DNA from: an uncultured Actinomycetes bacterium
Lineage (GTDB): Bacteria > Actinomycetota > Actinomycetes > S36-B12 > CAIYMF01
NCBI GenBank assembly: GCA_903918645.1
Contig: CAIXFH010000192.1
Span: 53,445 to 117,444 of the forward strand
Length of the DNA stretch: 64,000 bases
Direction of reading: 5' to 3'
This document shows positions 1-10,369 of the stretch, piece by piece (position 1 is the first letter of the stretch; every line of letters starts with the position of its first letter). A program made the translations under genes and the position numbers. The notes beneath the pieces are model-generated. The model made no database searches and was not told the DNA's origin. It worked only from the letters and a program-made list of their open reading frames with translations.

Positions 1-783
1 GTCGCGTGTACGACGGGTCGAGATCTCATCGGCTTCACTGACCGGTCGCTCACCGATTGTTGCGACCAGATACGCCTCGAGGATTCCACGGTCGATAGCC
101 AAGCCGTCGCTTTCAAGTTCGATGCAAAGCAGGGCTGCCATCGACTCGGAGGTCGCGGATAGCACGGCGAGGGGAGTCGCGCCCGCGACTCTGCGTGGAT
201 CGGGTAGGGAGCGAAGTGCAATGTCCTGCTCGCGGTAGAGCGATAAGGCGAGTACAGCCCACTGTGCGACTGAGTCGTTGTCATTGCGCCAACGACCGCG
301 CAGCCAGTCGCGGCTCAACTGCCCATCGCTGCGTACGGGCGCGTTGTCGTCGCCGGATTCGCCGACAAGGTCGAGCAGATTGAGTGATCCGTCAGCATCC
401 GGCGGATCAGGTAGGCCGTGCTGCGCGGCCCAGGCAGCGGCAGCATCGTCACGCGTGATGCCGTGCAAAAGCCGCGCTACGGCACCGAGATCCCAGCACG
501 CTCGTGGCCGCACAGCGCGGCTGACCAAGTAGCCCGCAGTCTCGCGTGCACTCCACCAGATCCATCGCGGAGCAAGCGATTCCAGTTGGGCCACAACGGA
601 TTCGGGATTCTCGCTGGAAATGACTCGCGTGGTATCAGCCCATGCCAACGCGACCGCGCGATCAGGAACGATGCACAACGCAACTGCAACGCCTGGCCTG
701 ACTCCGGCTTGGGAAAGTTCGGCGACGAGTGCGCTGAGATCACTCTCCGGCGGCGAGTCACCGGCTGGGTTGGCGATGGTCAG
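1..783 (-). CDS. Bifunctional 3'-5' exonuclease/DNA polymerase, partial (runs off left edge)
   Basis: An open frame on the minus strand runs from about 783 to the left edge, so the N-terminal 260 or so codons are visible and the C-terminal polymerase part is missing. The visible part includes RWIWWSARET followed by a CWDLGAVARLLHG stretch. From memory this resembles the N-terminal 3'-5' exonuclease-like domain of the short actinobacterial PolA-related proteins, which join a proofreading-type nuclease to a family A polymerase. The start is unresolved: the frame has a stop shortly upstream and no ATG or GTG near it. CTG at 783 would overlap the end of the preceding DUF6104 gene by four bases; a TTG at 678 is the next option. 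It is last in a minus-strand series after kgd and DUF6104. Family assignment is by recognition only. Confidence 0.6.
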   Translation of the reverse strand, partial: MTIANPAGDSPPESDLSALVAELSQAGVRPGVAVALCIVPDRAVALAWADTTRVISSENPESVVAQLESLAPRWIWWSARETAGYLVSRAVRPRACWDLGAVARLLHGITRDDAAAAWAAQHGLPDPPDADGSLNLLDLVGESGDDNAPVRSDGQLSRDWLRGRWRNDNDSVAQWAVLALSLYREQDIALRSLPDPRRVAGATPLAVLSATSESMAALLCIELESDGLAIDRGILEAYLVATIGERPVSEADEISTRRTRD

Positions 784-965
784 TCCTGGTCGGGGTCATC
801 GTCGTCGAGTCGGGCTAGCCATACCGCGAGGCGCTCGACGGGAACCTCGAACTCGGGGTTGAGGTCTACGAATGTGCGCAGCCGCTCTGCAAGCCAGGCG
901 AACGAGATTTCGTCCTCGCCCCGTCGTGCCTCAAGTTCTTCGATCCCGCGGTCGGTGAAGTACAT
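780..965 (-). CDS. DUF6104 family small protein downstream of kgd
   Basis: A 61-residue acidic protein beginning MYFTDRGIEELEARRG and ending in a run of Asp residues. This is the small conserved actinobacterial protein I know as DUF6104, typically about 60 residues and found near the oxoglutarate decarboxylase gene. The middle (ISFAWLAERLRTFVDLNPEFE) is the usual core. It starts 10 bases after the kgd stop codon, so it is almost certainly co-transcribed and probably translationally coupled with kgd. Biochemical function is unknown; context suggests a link to central metabolism, which is inference. No signal peptide or membrane segment is visible. Confidence 0.85.
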   Translation of the reverse strand: MYFTDRGIEELEARRGEDEISFAWLAERLRTFVDLNPEFEVPVERLAVWLARLDDDDPDQD

Positions 966-974
966 GGCGTGCCG

Positions 975-3900
975 TTACCCGAATGCGTGCGCGACGACTT
1001 CGGCCTGCTCGCGTTCATGCACCTTGTGGGTGCCAACCGCTGGCGAGGACGATGCCGGGCGTGACACGACGCGAAGTGAACGTCCGGCGAGGTGGGTGGG
1101 CAAATTGAGTGCGACGTAAGGCCATGGGCCTTGGTTGGCTGGTTCTTCCTGCACGAACACGAGTTCGGCATCGGCAGGGAAGGCCGAGAGGGCCGCGACG
1201 ATCTCGTCGGCAGGCAGGGGAGCGAGGCGTTCGAGACGTACTATGGCGACATCTGAGCGCTGCGCCCTTTCACGTTCTGCCAGTAGGTCGTAGACGATCT
1301 TCCCCGAACACAGGAGCACTCGTCGAACGCCTGCCGGGTCGGCGGGAGAGTTGGTAAGTACCGCCTCGAATGTGCCGCTCGTGAAGTCGGCTTTCGCCGA
1401 CACCGCCGCCTTGAGCCGGAGCATCGACTTGGGGGTAAACACGATGAGTGGCTTGTGGTGCGGGGCGATGGCCTGCCAACGCAGGAGGTGGAAATACGAC
1501 GCCGGCGTAGATGGCATCGCCACGGTCATGTTGTCCTGGGCGCACATTTGTAGGAAACGCTCGATGCGTGCCGACGAGTGGTCGGGTCCCTGGCCGTCAT
1601 AGCCATGTGGCAGAAGCAGGACGACCCCGGACAGCTGTCCCCACTTCTGCTCGCCCGAGGAGATGAACTCATCGATGATGGTCTGCGCTCCGTCGGCGAA
1701 GTCACCGAACTGAGCTTCCCAGAGCACGAGCACATCGGGCGAGGCCACTGAGTAGCCGTATTCGAAGCCCATCGCCGCGTACTCGGAGAGCAGCGAGTCG
1801 TACGCGTAGAACGAGCCTTGGTCGTCACTGAGATTGCCCAGCGGCGTGTGCTCGATGCCAGTCACTCGATCGACGAACACTGCGTGCCGCTGGCCGAATG
1901 TGCCACGTCGTGAGTCTTGGCCCGCGAGTCGAACGGTGTGCTTGTCGAGCAGCAGTGAACCGAATGCCAAGGTCTCGCCCAACGCCCAGTCGATGGTGTT
2001 GTCGGTGATCATCTGCGCTCGACGCTGCAGCTGTGGCGCCAGCCTGGGATGCACCGTAAAGCCCTCGGGTAGATGGATCTGCGAGTCGATGATGCGCTCT
2101 ATGGCGGCGTCGGTTGTTGCGGTGGTGACGACCGCTGGGTACTCGGCGGGTTCGACGTGATGCACCTCGCGATGCTGCGCGAGATCCTCACGAGTCTCGG
2201 TGAAGACCTTCTCGAGCTCTTCCTGATAGTGGCGAAGGGCGGATTCGGCTTCGTCCACCGAGATGTCGCCACGACCGATGAGGGCCTCGGTATACAACTT
2301 GCGGGTCGAGCGCTTGGCGTCGATGAGGTTGTACATAAGTGGCTGCGTCAGAGAAGGATCGTCGGCCTCGTTGTGCCCCCGGCGTCGGTAGCACACGAGA
2401 TCGACAACAACGTCCTTGTGGAACTCCTGACGGAATTCGAAAGCCAACTGTCCAACTCGCACAACGGCTTCGGGGTCATCACCATTGACGTGGAAGATGG
2501 GTGCCTGGACCATGCGCGCGACATCAGTGCAGTAGACAGATGACCGCGATGCCTCCGGTGCGGTCGTGAAGCCCACTTGGTTGTTGACCACGATGTGCAC
2601 GGTGCCGCCCGTGCGGTACCCGGTGAGTTGGGAGAGGTTGAGAGTCTCGGTGACGACACCTTGGCCTGCGAAGGCGGCATCGCCATGCAACAGGATGGGC
2701 AGGATGGTGAAGATGCGATCTGCCGGCAGCTGGTCTTGCTTGGCGCGAACGATGCCCTCAAGGACTGGGTTCACGGCTTCAAGGTGTGATGGGTTCGCGG
2801 CGAGGTAGACCGGGATCTGTGAGCCGTCCTCGGTAGTGAAAGTGCCACTCGTGCCGAGGTGATACTTCACATCGCCTGAACCCTGCACCGACCCTTCCAC
2901 CTCGAAGTCACCTTCGAACTCGCGGAAGATCTGGCTGTAGGACTTGCCCGCAATGTTTGCCAGGACGTTAAGGCGTCCGCGGTGCGGCATCCCAATCGAA
3001 GCTTCATCCATTCCTGCAGCAGCGGCAGCCGCGATCACGGCGTCCATCAAGGGGATTACCGACTCTGCGCCCTCGAGGGAGAACCGCTTCTGACCGACGT
3101 ACTTGGTCTGCAAGAAGGTCTCGAATGCCTCTGCAGCATTGAGGCGGCGGAGGATTCGCAGCTGTTCGTTGCGCGCGGGTTTGTCGTACTTTCGCTCGAA
3201 GCGATCCTGGATCCACTTGCGCTGCTCAGGGTCTTGCATGTGCATGTACTCGACACCGATGGTGCGACAGTACGCATCGCGTAGCACACCGAGAATGTCG
3301 CGCAACTTCATGAACGGTTTGCCACCGAAGCCACCGGTGGGGAACTCGCGATCGAGGTCCCACAGGGTGAGGTCGTGACTGGCTAGGTCAAGGTCGGAGT
3401 GACTGCGTTGTTCGTACTCGAGCGGATCGGTGTCAGCCATGAGATGCCCGCGCACGCGGAACGCATGGATGAGTTCCTGCACGCGGGAGGTCTTGTCGAG
3501 ATCGTCATCGTGGGTGGTAGCGATGTCGCTGGCCCAGTGGATAGGGGCGTAGGGGATCTTCAGTGACGCGAAAATGTCGTCGTAGAACGACTCTCCTCCG
3601 AGTAGCAAGGAGTGGAGTCGGCCCAGGAACTCGCCTGACTGGGCACCCTGGATGATGCGGTGGTCGTAAGTGGAAGTGAGTGTGACGATCTTGCTAATCG
3701 CATGGCGCGCAATGGTTTCGATCGCTGCGCCTTGCCACTCGGCGGGGTAATCCATTGCGCCGACACCGATGATCGTGCCTTGACCCGCCATGAGCCGTGG
3801 TACGGAGTGCACAGTGCCGATAGTGCCTGGGTTCGTCAGGCTGATCGTGGTGCCAGCGAAGTCATCGACAGTCAGCTTGCCGCCGCGTGCCTTGCGCACA

Positions 3901-4643
3901 ACGTCTTCGTAAGCCGCCCAGAACGTAGCGAAGTCCATGGCCTCGGCACCCTTGATGTTGGGTACAAGGAGTTGCCGTGTGCCGTCTGGTTTCGCGAGGT
4001 CGATCGCGATTCCGAGGTTGATCTGCTCGTTTCGCACTATCGACGGCTTACCGTCAGCCTCGACGTAGGAGTAGTTCATCTCGGGCAACGCTGCTAGGGC
4101 TTTGACCATGGCCCACGCGATGACGTGTGTGAACGAGACCTTGCCACCCCGTGCGCGGACAAGATGGTTGTTGATGACGATGCGATTGTCGATCAGCAAT
4201 TTCACCGGCACAGCCCGCACGCTCGTGGCTGTCGGAACGGTGAGGCTGGCTTCCATGTTGCTGACTACGCGGGCGGCCGCGCCCTTGAGCGCTGCGGGCT
4301 CAAGGGCCGGCGCCAATGCGATGGTCTTTTGGGGAACGAGAGTTGGGGCCGATGGTGTAACAGGTGTGGGCGGCGGCGGGGGGCTTCCCGGGTCGGCAGC
4401 GGCTCGATCGAGCTCGGCCTCGAACGCTGCGGAATGCACGCGTCCGGCCTCGCGTGCGGCTTCGGCCGCGGCAACGATCTCACTGCCTGCATGGTCGGTC
4501 GGGATGTAGTCGGTAAAGAAGTCCCACCATGCAGGGTCGACGCTGCTGCGATCGACGAGGAACTGCTGGTAGATCTCGTCGACCAGCCATTCATTTGGCC
4601 CGAATGAGGCCAACCGGTCCTGGTCAGACTGCGACGGCGACAT
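975..4643 (-). CDS. kgd: Multifunctional 2-oxoglutarate decarboxylase/dehydrogenase E1-E2 fusion
   Basis: A 1222-residue protein of the actinobacterial KGD/SucA-E2 fusion type. It supplies the E1 (thiamine diphosphate-dependent decarboxylase) and the E2 succinyltransferase catalytic core of the oxoglutarate dehydrogenase complex in the TCA cycle. Domain order: short N-terminal segment ([15 protein letters not shown]), a Pro-rich linker, an E2 acyltransferase core with the catalytic [10 protein letters not shown] motif near residue 300, then E1 with [10 protein letters not shown] near 556 and the ThDP-binding region [10 protein letters not shown] near 653. There is no lipoyl domain, as expected for this family, so lipoyl groups must come from another E2. 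I chose ATG 4643 over upstream codons because an AAGGG ribosome-binding site lies 7 bases before it and the family N-terminus begins there. DUF6104 follows closely. Confidence 0.96.
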   Translation of the reverse strand: MSPSQSDQDRLASFGPNEWLVDEIYQQFLVDRSSVDPAWWDFFTDYIPTDHAGSEIVAAAEAAREAGRVHSAAFEAELDRAAADPGSPPPPPTPVTPSAPTLVPQKTIALAPALEPAALKGAAARVVSNMEASLTVPTATSVRAVPVKLLIDNRIVINNHLVRARGGKVSFTHVIAWAMVKALAALPEMNYSYVEADGKPSIVRNEQINLGIAIDLAKPDGTRQLLVPNIKGAEAMDFATFWAAYEDVVRKARGGKLTVDDFAGTTISLTNPGTIGTVHSVPRLMAGQGTIIGVGAMDYPAEWQGAAIETIARHAISKIVTLTSTYDHRIIQGAQSGEFLGRLHSLLLGGESFYDDIFASLKIPYAPIHWASDIATTHDDDLDKTSRVQELIHAFRVRGHLMADTDPLEYEQRSHSDLDLASHDLTLWDLDREFPTGGFGGKPFMKLRDILGVLRDAYCRTIGVEYMHMQDPEQRKWIQDRFERKYDKPARNEQLRILRRLNAAEAFETFLQTKYVGQKRFSLEGAESVIPLMDAVIAAAAAAGMDEASIGMPHRGRLNVLANIAGKSYSQIFREFEGDFEVEGSVQGSGDVKYHLGTSGTFTTEDGSQIPVYLAANPSHLEAVNPVLEGIVRAKQDQLPADRIFTILPILLHGDAAFAGQGVVTETLNLSQLTGYRTGGTVHIVVNNQVGFTTAPEASRSSVYCTDVARMVQAPIFHVNGDDPEAVVRVGQLAFEFRQEFHKDVVVDLVCYRRRGHNEADDPSLTQPLMYNLIDAKRSTRKLYTEALIGRGDISVDEAESALRHYQEELEKVFTETREDLAQHREVHHVEPAEYPAVVTTATTDAAIERIIDSQIHLPEGFTVHPRLAPQLQRRAQMITDNTIDWALGETLAFGSLLLDKHTVRLAGQDSRRGTFGQRHAVFVDRVTGIEHTPLGNLSDDQGSFYAYDSLLSEYAAMGFEYGYSVASPDVLVLWEAQFGDFADGAQTIIDEFISSGEQKWGQLSGVVLLLPHGYDGQGPDHSSARIERFLQMCAQDNMTVAMPSTPASYFHLLRWQAIAPHHKPLIVFTPKSMLRLKAAVSAKADFTSGTFEAVLTNSPADPAGVRRVLLCSGKIVYDLLAERERAQRSDVAIVRLERLAPLPADEIVAALSAFPADAELVFVQEEPANQGPWPYVALNLPTHLAGRSLRVVSRPASSSPAVGTHKVHEREQAEVVAHAFG

Positions 4644-4802
4644 CGACGACCCTTCACTCACGAACAGGGGACTGCCTGGCACGACTTGCCGGACAAGGAC
4701 GTAGTTGAGCCTACGCCGCGATTGGCGTCTGTGCCCCGTGTCGCAACGTGGCAGTGGCCACATCTATTTTCGACTCCCGACCGCCAAGTTGATCAACAGG
4801 TA

Positions 4803-5882
4803 TCACCCTGTGTCGGAGACAGCCCCGTCAAGCCCGCGCAAAGTTACGAGCACGAGTTCGCCGAGGGTGTCGAGGTGATACCCACCCTCTTGTACCGCGA
4901 TCATGGGGACACCGAGTGCGCCGATCAATCGGCCGCCCATCTCGTAACCAGCATGAGTGATGTGCAGTGGCGATTCGGGATCGTCTGCTGCAGCATCGAC
5001 GCCGAGACTCACGACAACCGCGGAAACTCCGTGTGATCGAGTGGCTTCCACGATCTGCTCGAGTGCCGTGAGCCAACGGTCATCACCTGTCCCAGGGGCC
5101 AGTGGCACGTTGAGATTTGCGCCGATGCCGTCGAGGCGTCCGTGTTCGTCGGCGAACCCGGCGTAATGCGGGAACCAACCTGCGCCGGGATCAACGTGCA
5201 GCGAGCCGTACAAGATGTCGGGTCGTTCGTAGAACAGTGCCTGAGTGCCATTGCCGTGATGGGCGTCGATGTCGATCACGGCTACTCGTTCATGTCCGCC
5301 GTCGCGCAACGCCTGTGCCGCGATGGCTGCGTTGTTCAAGTAGCACGAGCCGCCGAATGCGGATCGGGTGACATGGTGTCCGGGCGGGCGTACTAACGCG
5401 TACACCAATGACTCGCCAGCGACCACGTGTGCGGCAGCGGTCAGAGTGACATCGACTGCGCCTCGAGCGGCCTCCCATGTGCCAGGGCCAACCAAGGTCA
5501 TGGTGTCGTAGCACCAGCGACCAGCTGCCGCGTGCACCGCAGTTGGCTCGCGTTCGGGCAGGCCGTCGAGCATTCCCGGAGTGGGCATGACATAGGGGAC
5601 CACCCGATCCTGACCGGGATCGCTGAGGAACCCGGCCTCGACCCAGCGCCCATAAACGGTGCGCAGATGCTCAACTAGATGTGGGTCGTGAATGCGCAGA
5701 AGGACGTCGTCGTCGTGCGCCTCTGCGTCGATGATCGGATGGCCGGCCGCGCGCAGTGTGTCTTCGATCAGAGTGGCCCGCTCAGGTACTTCGGTACCGG
5801 GAAGGCGCACCCCCACCCAGATCTCCGCTGCCGGGACATGGAGCAGGCAGTCGTCGCTGCGCACTACCAAGGCATGGGTCAC
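4803..5882 (-). CDS. Histone deacetylase superfamily hydrolase, acetylpolyamine-amidohydrolase type
   Basis: A 359-residue zinc hydrolase of the arginase/deacetylase fold. Visible motifs: the His pair in RPPGHHVTRSAFGG, the metal-binding DIDAHHGNGTQ, the second metal Asp in SLGVDAAADDP, and the C-terminal EGGYH tyrosine motif, so the active site looks complete. The N-terminal pattern (RSDDCLLHVPAAEIWVG) is like acetylpolyamine amidohydrolases, which remove acetyl groups from polyamines or other small amines. The substrate here is inferred. I use GTG 5882 because it sits just before the conserved N-terminal strand; a GTG at 5951 is in frame but would add a segment unlike the family. It is divergent from the DmpA-like gene, with about 100 bases between, and lies upstream of kgd on the same strand, 160 bases apart. 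Confidence 0.85.
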   Translation of the reverse strand: MTHALVVRSDDCLLHVPAAEIWVGVRLPGTEVPERATLIEDTLRAAGHPIIDAEAHDDDVLLRIHDPHLVEHLRTVYGRWVEAGFLSDPGQDRVVPYVMPTPGMLDGLPEREPTAVHAAAGRWCYDTMTLVGPGTWEAARGAVDVTLTAAAHVVAGESLVYALVRPPGHHVTRSAFGGSCYLNNAAIAAQALRDGGHERVAVIDIDAHHGNGTQALFYERPDILYGSLHVDPGAGWFPHYAGFADEHGRLDGIGANLNVPLAPGTGDDRWLTALEQIVEATRSHGVSAVVVSLGVDAAADDPESPLHITHAGYEMGGRLIGALGVPMIAVQEGGYHLDTLGELVLVTLRGLDGAVSDTG

Positions 5883-5985
5883 GGCTGCAGCATCCCAAAC
5901 TTTCGGCGCATCCACCGCGTCTACGTCAACTCCCAGACTCCGCGAGTCCACTGCGAAGGCTCACCGGCTAGGGCAGGATGCGCAT

Positions 5986-7065
5986 ATGGCCTCAGTTGCT
6001 GACATCGGAGTCAGGATCGGCACCTTGCCCACCGGGCCCACCAATTCCATCGTTGACGTCCCAGGTGTCGGCCTCGGTCACGCGACCATCGTCTACGACG
6101 ACGTGCCGCCACCGTTTGGGCGAGGGACGGCTCGTACTGGTGTCACAGTGATCGACCTCGGTGGCGATGCCTGGGCGAGTCCGGTTCCTGCCGGCGTCTC
6201 GGTGCTGAACGGTGCAGGCGAGCTGACGGCACGAAGCCAGATCGACGAGTGGGGCCTGCTCGAGACCCCGATCTTCCTGACGTCCACGATGCAAGTTGGG
6301 CGCGTGTACGACGCGGCCTGCCGATTGCTGATGGCCGAGCAGCCGCGCATCGGAATCGATGATGTGATCATCCCTGCGGTCGGCGAGTGCGACGACTCAT
6401 GGCTCAGCGATCCCCGGCATATGCATGTGACCGATGAGCATGTGGCAGCGGCACTTGGCGCTGCCCGGGCGTCGGCGGGCGCATCGATGAGCCCCGATCA
6501 GGGCGCGGTTGGTGCCGGCACCGGGATGTCGTGCTTTAGCTACAAGGGTGGCATCGGCACGTCGTCGCGCGTTCTGCCGGACGGACATGTGGTGGCGGTG
6601 GTGTTGCTCACCAACTTCGGTCGCTGGCCAAGGCTGCGAGTTGATGGGGTTGCGGTTGGGCAGGCACTCGGAGATCCGGATCGGGCACTCCCACCTCCGG
6701 CCGGATCATGCCTCGGAGTCGTCATCACTGATGCCCCGATCGATCACAGCGGTTGCGAACGGCTCGCGACTCGAGTGGGTCTTGGCCTGGCTCGCACCGG
6801 CTCTACTGCGCACAACGGCTCGGGTGAGATCTTCGTCGCCGCTGCACTTGGCCTTCGCGTACCGCGAGGTATGTCGCCTACTCGAGCGCCCATTTCAGGC
6901 AGTGCACTGGACGACTATTTCGAGGCTGTTGTCGACGCAAGTGAGGAAGCCGTACTTGCATCGATGTTGGCTGCCCACGATGTCGTAGGTGTCGAGGGAC
7001 GTCAGGTGCCGGCACTGCCCATTGATGCGGTTCGACGCATTCTTAGTGAGAGGCGCGGTTCGTGA
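5986..7065 (+). CDS. P1/S58 family peptidase (DmpA-like L-aminopeptidase/D-esterase)
   Basis: A 359-residue member of the self-processing N-terminal nucleophile family S58, whose best known member is DmpA, an L-aminopeptidase that also acts on D-Ala esters and amides. The sequence shows the family landmarks TNSIVDVPGVGLGH near the N-terminus, GAGTGMSCFSYKGGIGTSSR mid-protein, and TAHNGSGEIFVAAAL. The Ser after NG in that last motif is the expected autocleavage and nucleophile residue. No signal peptide is seen, so it is likely cytoplasmic. ATG 5986 has a GGCAGGA element upstream; longer frames extend into the divergent promoter region and are not supported. Its stop overlaps the start of the next gene (GTGA), indicating coupling with the CocE hydrolase. 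Substrate is inferred to be short or modified peptides. Confidence 0.88.
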   Translation: MASVADIGVRIGTLPTGPTNSIVDVPGVGLGHATIVYDDVPPPFGRGTARTGVTVIDLGGDAWASPVPAGVSVLNGAGELTARSQIDEWGLLETPIFLTSTMQVGRVYDAACRLLMAEQPRIGIDDVIIPAVGECDDSWLSDPRHMHVTDEHVAAALGAARASAGASMSPDQGAVGAGTGMSCFSYKGGIGTSSRVLPDGHVVAVVLLTNFGRWPRLRVDGVAVGQALGDPDRALPPPAGSCLGVVITDAPIDHSGCERLATRVGLGLARTGSTAHNGSGEIFVAAALGLRVPRGMSPTRAPISGSALDDYFEAVVDASEEAVLASMLAAHDVVGVEGRQVPALPIDAVRRILSERRGS

Positions 7066-9020
7066 CTTACCCAGTGCAGGCACGCCCAGGCTCGGTCGCC
7101 AATGCCTGGATTCCCATGAGCGACGGGGTTTTTCTTGCTGTCACGCTGCACATTCCGGATCCTTCTTGGGGTCGGCAGCCATGCATCCTGGAAGCACTGC
7201 CCTACCGCAAGGACGACATGACCTCGTCCTACAGTGCCGAATACGCGCGGCTATGCGGTGAATACGGATATGCCGTCGCGCGCCTCGACGTCAGAGGCAC
7301 GGGTAATTCCGGTGGACGCGCCACCGACGAATATCCCGTGCAGGAGCAGCGGGACCTGGCTGAAGTCATTGCCTGGCTCGCCGCGCAGCCTTGGTGTGAC
7401 AGCAATATCGGCATGTACGGCACGTCCTACAGTGGCTTCAATTCGCTGCAGATGGCATGTGAGCGTCCACCTCAACTTAAGGCCGTTGTCGCGATCTATG
7501 CCACCGACGATCGTCATACCGATGACGTGCACTACATGGGTGGCCTGTTGAAGTGGCTCGACCTCGTCGACTACCCGCACTACATGACACCGATGAATGC
7601 GCTGCCTCCGGTACCAGCTGTTTTCGGACCCAACTGGCGCGATGAGTGGCTTGCCCGTATCGCTGAGCATGAGCCGTGGTTGCTCACCTGGCTTGAGCAT
7701 CCGCACGATGACGAGTACTGGCGGCACGGCTCGGTTCGGCCTGATTACGACCGCATCGCAATCCCGACGATGATCGTGGCAGGCTGGGCCGACGGATATC
7801 GCAACAACTCATTCCGGACGATGCAGCGGCTGAGTGAAAAGGGAGTGCCGCGTCGCCTTCTGGCTGGACCCTGGGCGCACGCGTCCACTTCGTCCTCGGC
7901 ACCTGGGCCGCGCATCGATCTGGTACCCGAAATGGTCACCTGGTGGGATCGATGGCTACGCGGGATCGACAACGGCATCGATCGCGCCCCCGAGGCCGTG
8001 TGGTACTCGCGTGCATCCCACTCGCCCGCGCCGGATCTCGATCTCATACCTGGCGTGTGGCGTGCCGATAGTTGGCCGTCGCCTCGATCGGCGCTAGTCG
8101 AGTACGAACTCGTCGCCCCGCATTCCTACACGGTGAAACCTGACGTTGGCACGGCCGCGTGGATCTCGTGCGCCGGTCATCTGCCTTGGGGTCAGTCGAT
8201 AGATCAGCGATATGACGACGCCGACTCAATCACCTGGGACTTCGACCCGCAGGGCCTGGAGATCGCGGGGCACGCGCACGTCCGCTTGCAACTAATGTCG
8301 TCCGAACCCGTTGCCACGGTGTCGGCCAAATTGTGCGATGTAGCGCCGGACGGCACGTCCACTCTCGTCACGCGTGGCACGCTTAATCTCACTCGTCGCG
8401 AAGGCATGGATCGCACCGATCCGCTTGTGCCGGGCCAGTTGTACGACGTCACCGTCGAGCTCGAAGCGACTGCGTGGCAGTGGAGCCTGGGCCGACGGCT
8501 GCGACTCTCGATCGCTGGCGCCGACTGGCCCAACACGGTGGCCCCACCGTTGCCGCTCACGCTGACGATCGTCGGTGGCACGCTCGTTCTTCCGGCGTAC
8601 AACCCCGTAGGTTCACCAGCGCCACCTGAGTTCGTTCCCGGTGATGACACGTCTGGTGAGTCGCGTGAAGGTGTGGTCTGGCGAGTTGAACGTGACGTCC
8701 TCAAGGACACCACGGCGTGTGTCACCGATCACGGCGCCGTGTACTTCATTCCTTATGGCGAGGCGGTTGAGCACTACGCGGGCCGGGTGCAAGTGTCGAA
8801 CCGCACCTTCGAGCAGGTTGCCTCAGCGGACGTCTCGTTCACGCTTCGCTTCGCAGACGACGCTCGCGGCGGTGCGGTTGTCGCTCACGCGCGATCACAA
8901 CTGGAAGTGCATGCTGGGCCGGCGAACTTCGACGTCGCCATCACGCTCACCTGCACTGAGAACGACGTTGTTGTCGGTGAACGTTCGTGGCGAAGGTCGT
9001 TCCCACGCGATCTCGCCTGA
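7062..9020 (+). CDS. CocE/NonD family alpha/beta hydrolase (X-Pro dipeptidyl-peptidase S15 type)
   Basis: A 652-residue serine hydrolase. The N-terminal alpha/beta hydrolase domain has the nucleophile motif GTSYSGF near residue 124, an Asp in AGWADGY and a His in GPWAHAS, giving a complete catalytic triad. The C-terminal half (from about residue 370) matches the jelly-roll domain of cocaine esterase and X-Pro dipeptidyl aminopeptidases. Enzymes of this group cleave esters, acyl amino acids or peptides; the substrate cannot be read from sequence. No signal peptide is visible. The GTG start at 7062 overlaps the previous stop by four bases, so it is translated together with the DmpA-like peptidase, which suggests the two act in one degradative route. 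Confidence 0.88.
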   Translation: MTYPVQARPGSVANAWIPMSDGVFLAVTLHIPDPSWGRQPCILEALPYRKDDMTSSYSAEYARLCGEYGYAVARLDVRGTGNSGGRATDEYPVQEQRDLAEVIAWLAAQPWCDSNIGMYGTSYSGFNSLQMACERPPQLKAVVAIYATDDRHTDDVHYMGGLLKWLDLVDYPHYMTPMNALPPVPAVFGPNWRDEWLARIAEHEPWLLTWLEHPHDDEYWRHGSVRPDYDRIAIPTMIVAGWADGYRNNSFRTMQRLSEKGVPRRLLAGPWAHASTSSSAPGPRIDLVPEMVTWWDRWLRGIDNGIDRAPEAVWYSRASHSPAPDLDLIPGVWRADSWPSPRSALVEYELVAPHSYTVKPDVGTAAWISCAGHLPWGQSIDQRYDDADSITWDFDPQGLEIAGHAHVRLQLMSSEPVATVSAKLCDVAPDGTSTLVTRGTLNLTRREGMDRTDPLVPGQLYDVTVELEATAWQWSLGRRLRLSIAGADWPNTVAPPLPLTLTIVGGTLVLPAYNPVGSPAPPEFVPGDDTSGESREGVVWRVERDVLKDTTACVTDHGAVYFIPYGEAVEHYAGRVQVSNRTFEQVASADVSFTLRFADDARGGAVVAHARSQLEVHAGPANFDVAITLTCTENDVVVGERSWRRSFPRDLA

Positions 9021-9033
9021 TGACGCGAAGGCG

Positions 9034-10242
9034 CTAGTCGATCGGGCTATCGACTTCGTGATGCGAAGGCGCGATCACCGGCGCCAGCAGTGTCATGGAC
9101 AGGGCAAGGGGAAGTAGCACCCAGAGAGCGTTGGCGAGCCCGGTGGTTTGCGCGATGAGGCCGATTAGCGGCGGGCCAACCAGGAATCCGCCATAACCCA
9201 CGGTTGCGACGTAGGCGATGGCAGCGGCTGAATGTCCGCGACGCTCGCCCGCTGCGCTCATACCGGCAGGGAAGACCAGCGCTAACCCCATGCCCCACAA
9301 GGCAACGCCGATGAGCGATCCGAGGAAGGCGGGTGCGAGCAACGTGATGGTGATCCCGAGAGCGGCGAACAGGCCAGCCAATCTGATCGCCTGCGCTCGG
9401 CCGAGGCGATCGATCACCGTGGTGCCACCGAGTCGCGTGAGGGTGACGGCCAGCGCGAAGGTTGCGTAGCCCAAGGCGGCCAGGCTTTGGGTCTGGTTGC
9501 GGAAGTCGTGCAGGTACAACGCGAGCCAGTCGGCGGCAGCACCTTCGAGAAGCATCGACAACAGCACCAAGAGCCCGATGAGTAACAGTCGCTTGGTCAA
9601 CATTCGCGCGCGAGGGATCGCAACGCCATCTGTCAATGTGGGTTCGCGAACCGGGCGGTCATCGAGGTACCACCGGGTTGCGGTGATCAACGCGGCCGCA
9701 GTGATGAAGAGTGCAACCATGCTGAAGTGTGTAGCCAGGCTGAGGTCGCCTGCGGCGGCGAGCGCTCCGACCCCGGCGCCCAAAATGGCACCCAAACTCC
9801 AGCACGCATGGTACCTAGGCATGTAGTCGCGACCCGCCGACCGGTCTAGGTATGACCCTTGGATGCTGGCGCAGACGTCGAACGTGCCGAGGGCAGCGCC
9901 CATCAAGATTAAGAGCCCGCCGGTCGTGACTGCAGTGGGGGTGAGAGCTGACCCGATCAGCAGAATCGATCCGGCAGTTGCACTTGCGGCCAGAACAGGG
10001 CCGCTGCCGATTCGTGCCGCGATACGTCCTGCTAGTGGCATCGCGACGATCGCGCCTAGGCCGCTCATCAATAGGACAAGGCCGATTGTGCGCGGATCTG
10101 CGGCAAGCCGATCTCGAGTGGCCGGGATGCGCGAAACCCAGCTCGCCATGATGAATCCGTTGAGGCCCAGGCTGATGGCCACGGCGATGAATGCCGAGCG
10201 AGGAACGGGGCGGCGCTCACCTTCGAACTGTTGGGCTGTCAC
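9034..10242 (-). CDS. MFS transporter, 12 transmembrane segments
   Basis: A 402-residue major facilitator protein with about 12 hydrophobic helices. The segment SWVSRIPATRDRLAADPRTIGLVLLMSG near the N-terminus and the following small-residue helices resemble the YfmO/YbjJ-like MFS group that includes sugar or drug exporters. I start at GTG 10242 because the sequence before it (rich in Arg, Ser and Cys) is not protein-like and would cover the divergent promoter region. It converges on the CocE gene, leaving 13 bases, and is divergent from a TetR regulator about 130 bases away. That TetR gene is the obvious candidate regulator, as such pairs often control an exporter; this is inference. Confidence 0.85.
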   Translation of the reverse strand: MTAQQFEGERRPVPRSAFIAVAISLGLNGFIMASWVSRIPATRDRLAADPRTIGLVLLMSGLGAIVAMPLAGRIAARIGSGPVLAASATAGSILLIGSALTPTAVTTGGLLILMGAALGTFDVCASIQGSYLDRSAGRDYMPRYHACWSLGAILGAGVGALAAAGDLSLATHFSMVALFITAAALITATRWYLDDRPVREPTLTDGVAIPRARMLTKRLLLIGLLVLLSMLLEGAAADWLALYLHDFRNQTQSLAALGYATFALAVTLTRLGGTTVIDRLGRAQAIRLAGLFAALGITITLLAPAFLGSLIGVALWGMGLALVFPAGMSAAGERRGHSAAAIAYVATVGYGGFLVGPPLIGLIAQTTGLANALWVLLPLALSMTLLAPVIAPSHHEVDSPID

Positions 10243-10369
10243 GTGAGCCCTCGTGGACTTCGGTTCAGGATGACGAATGCTGCTGTCGCGGCGACATCGT
10301 CGCGTATCCGAGGAGACGACACATCGAACTGCGCAGCCATTTTCTCGCCTCTCTGAGTAGGGCAACAGT
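10243..10369. promoter_or_regulatory. Divergent promoter region between MFS and TetR genes
   Basis: A 127-base region separating two outward-facing genes. It must hold both promoters and probably the TetR operator. I could not pick out a convincing perfect palindrome by eye, so no operator is placed. Confidence 0.5.

Noticed and set aside
64..1171. Several 60-230-codon frames on the plus strand opposite the polymerase, DUF6104 and kgd genes
   Set aside because: They are antisense shadows; the minus-strand frames carry recognisable proteins.
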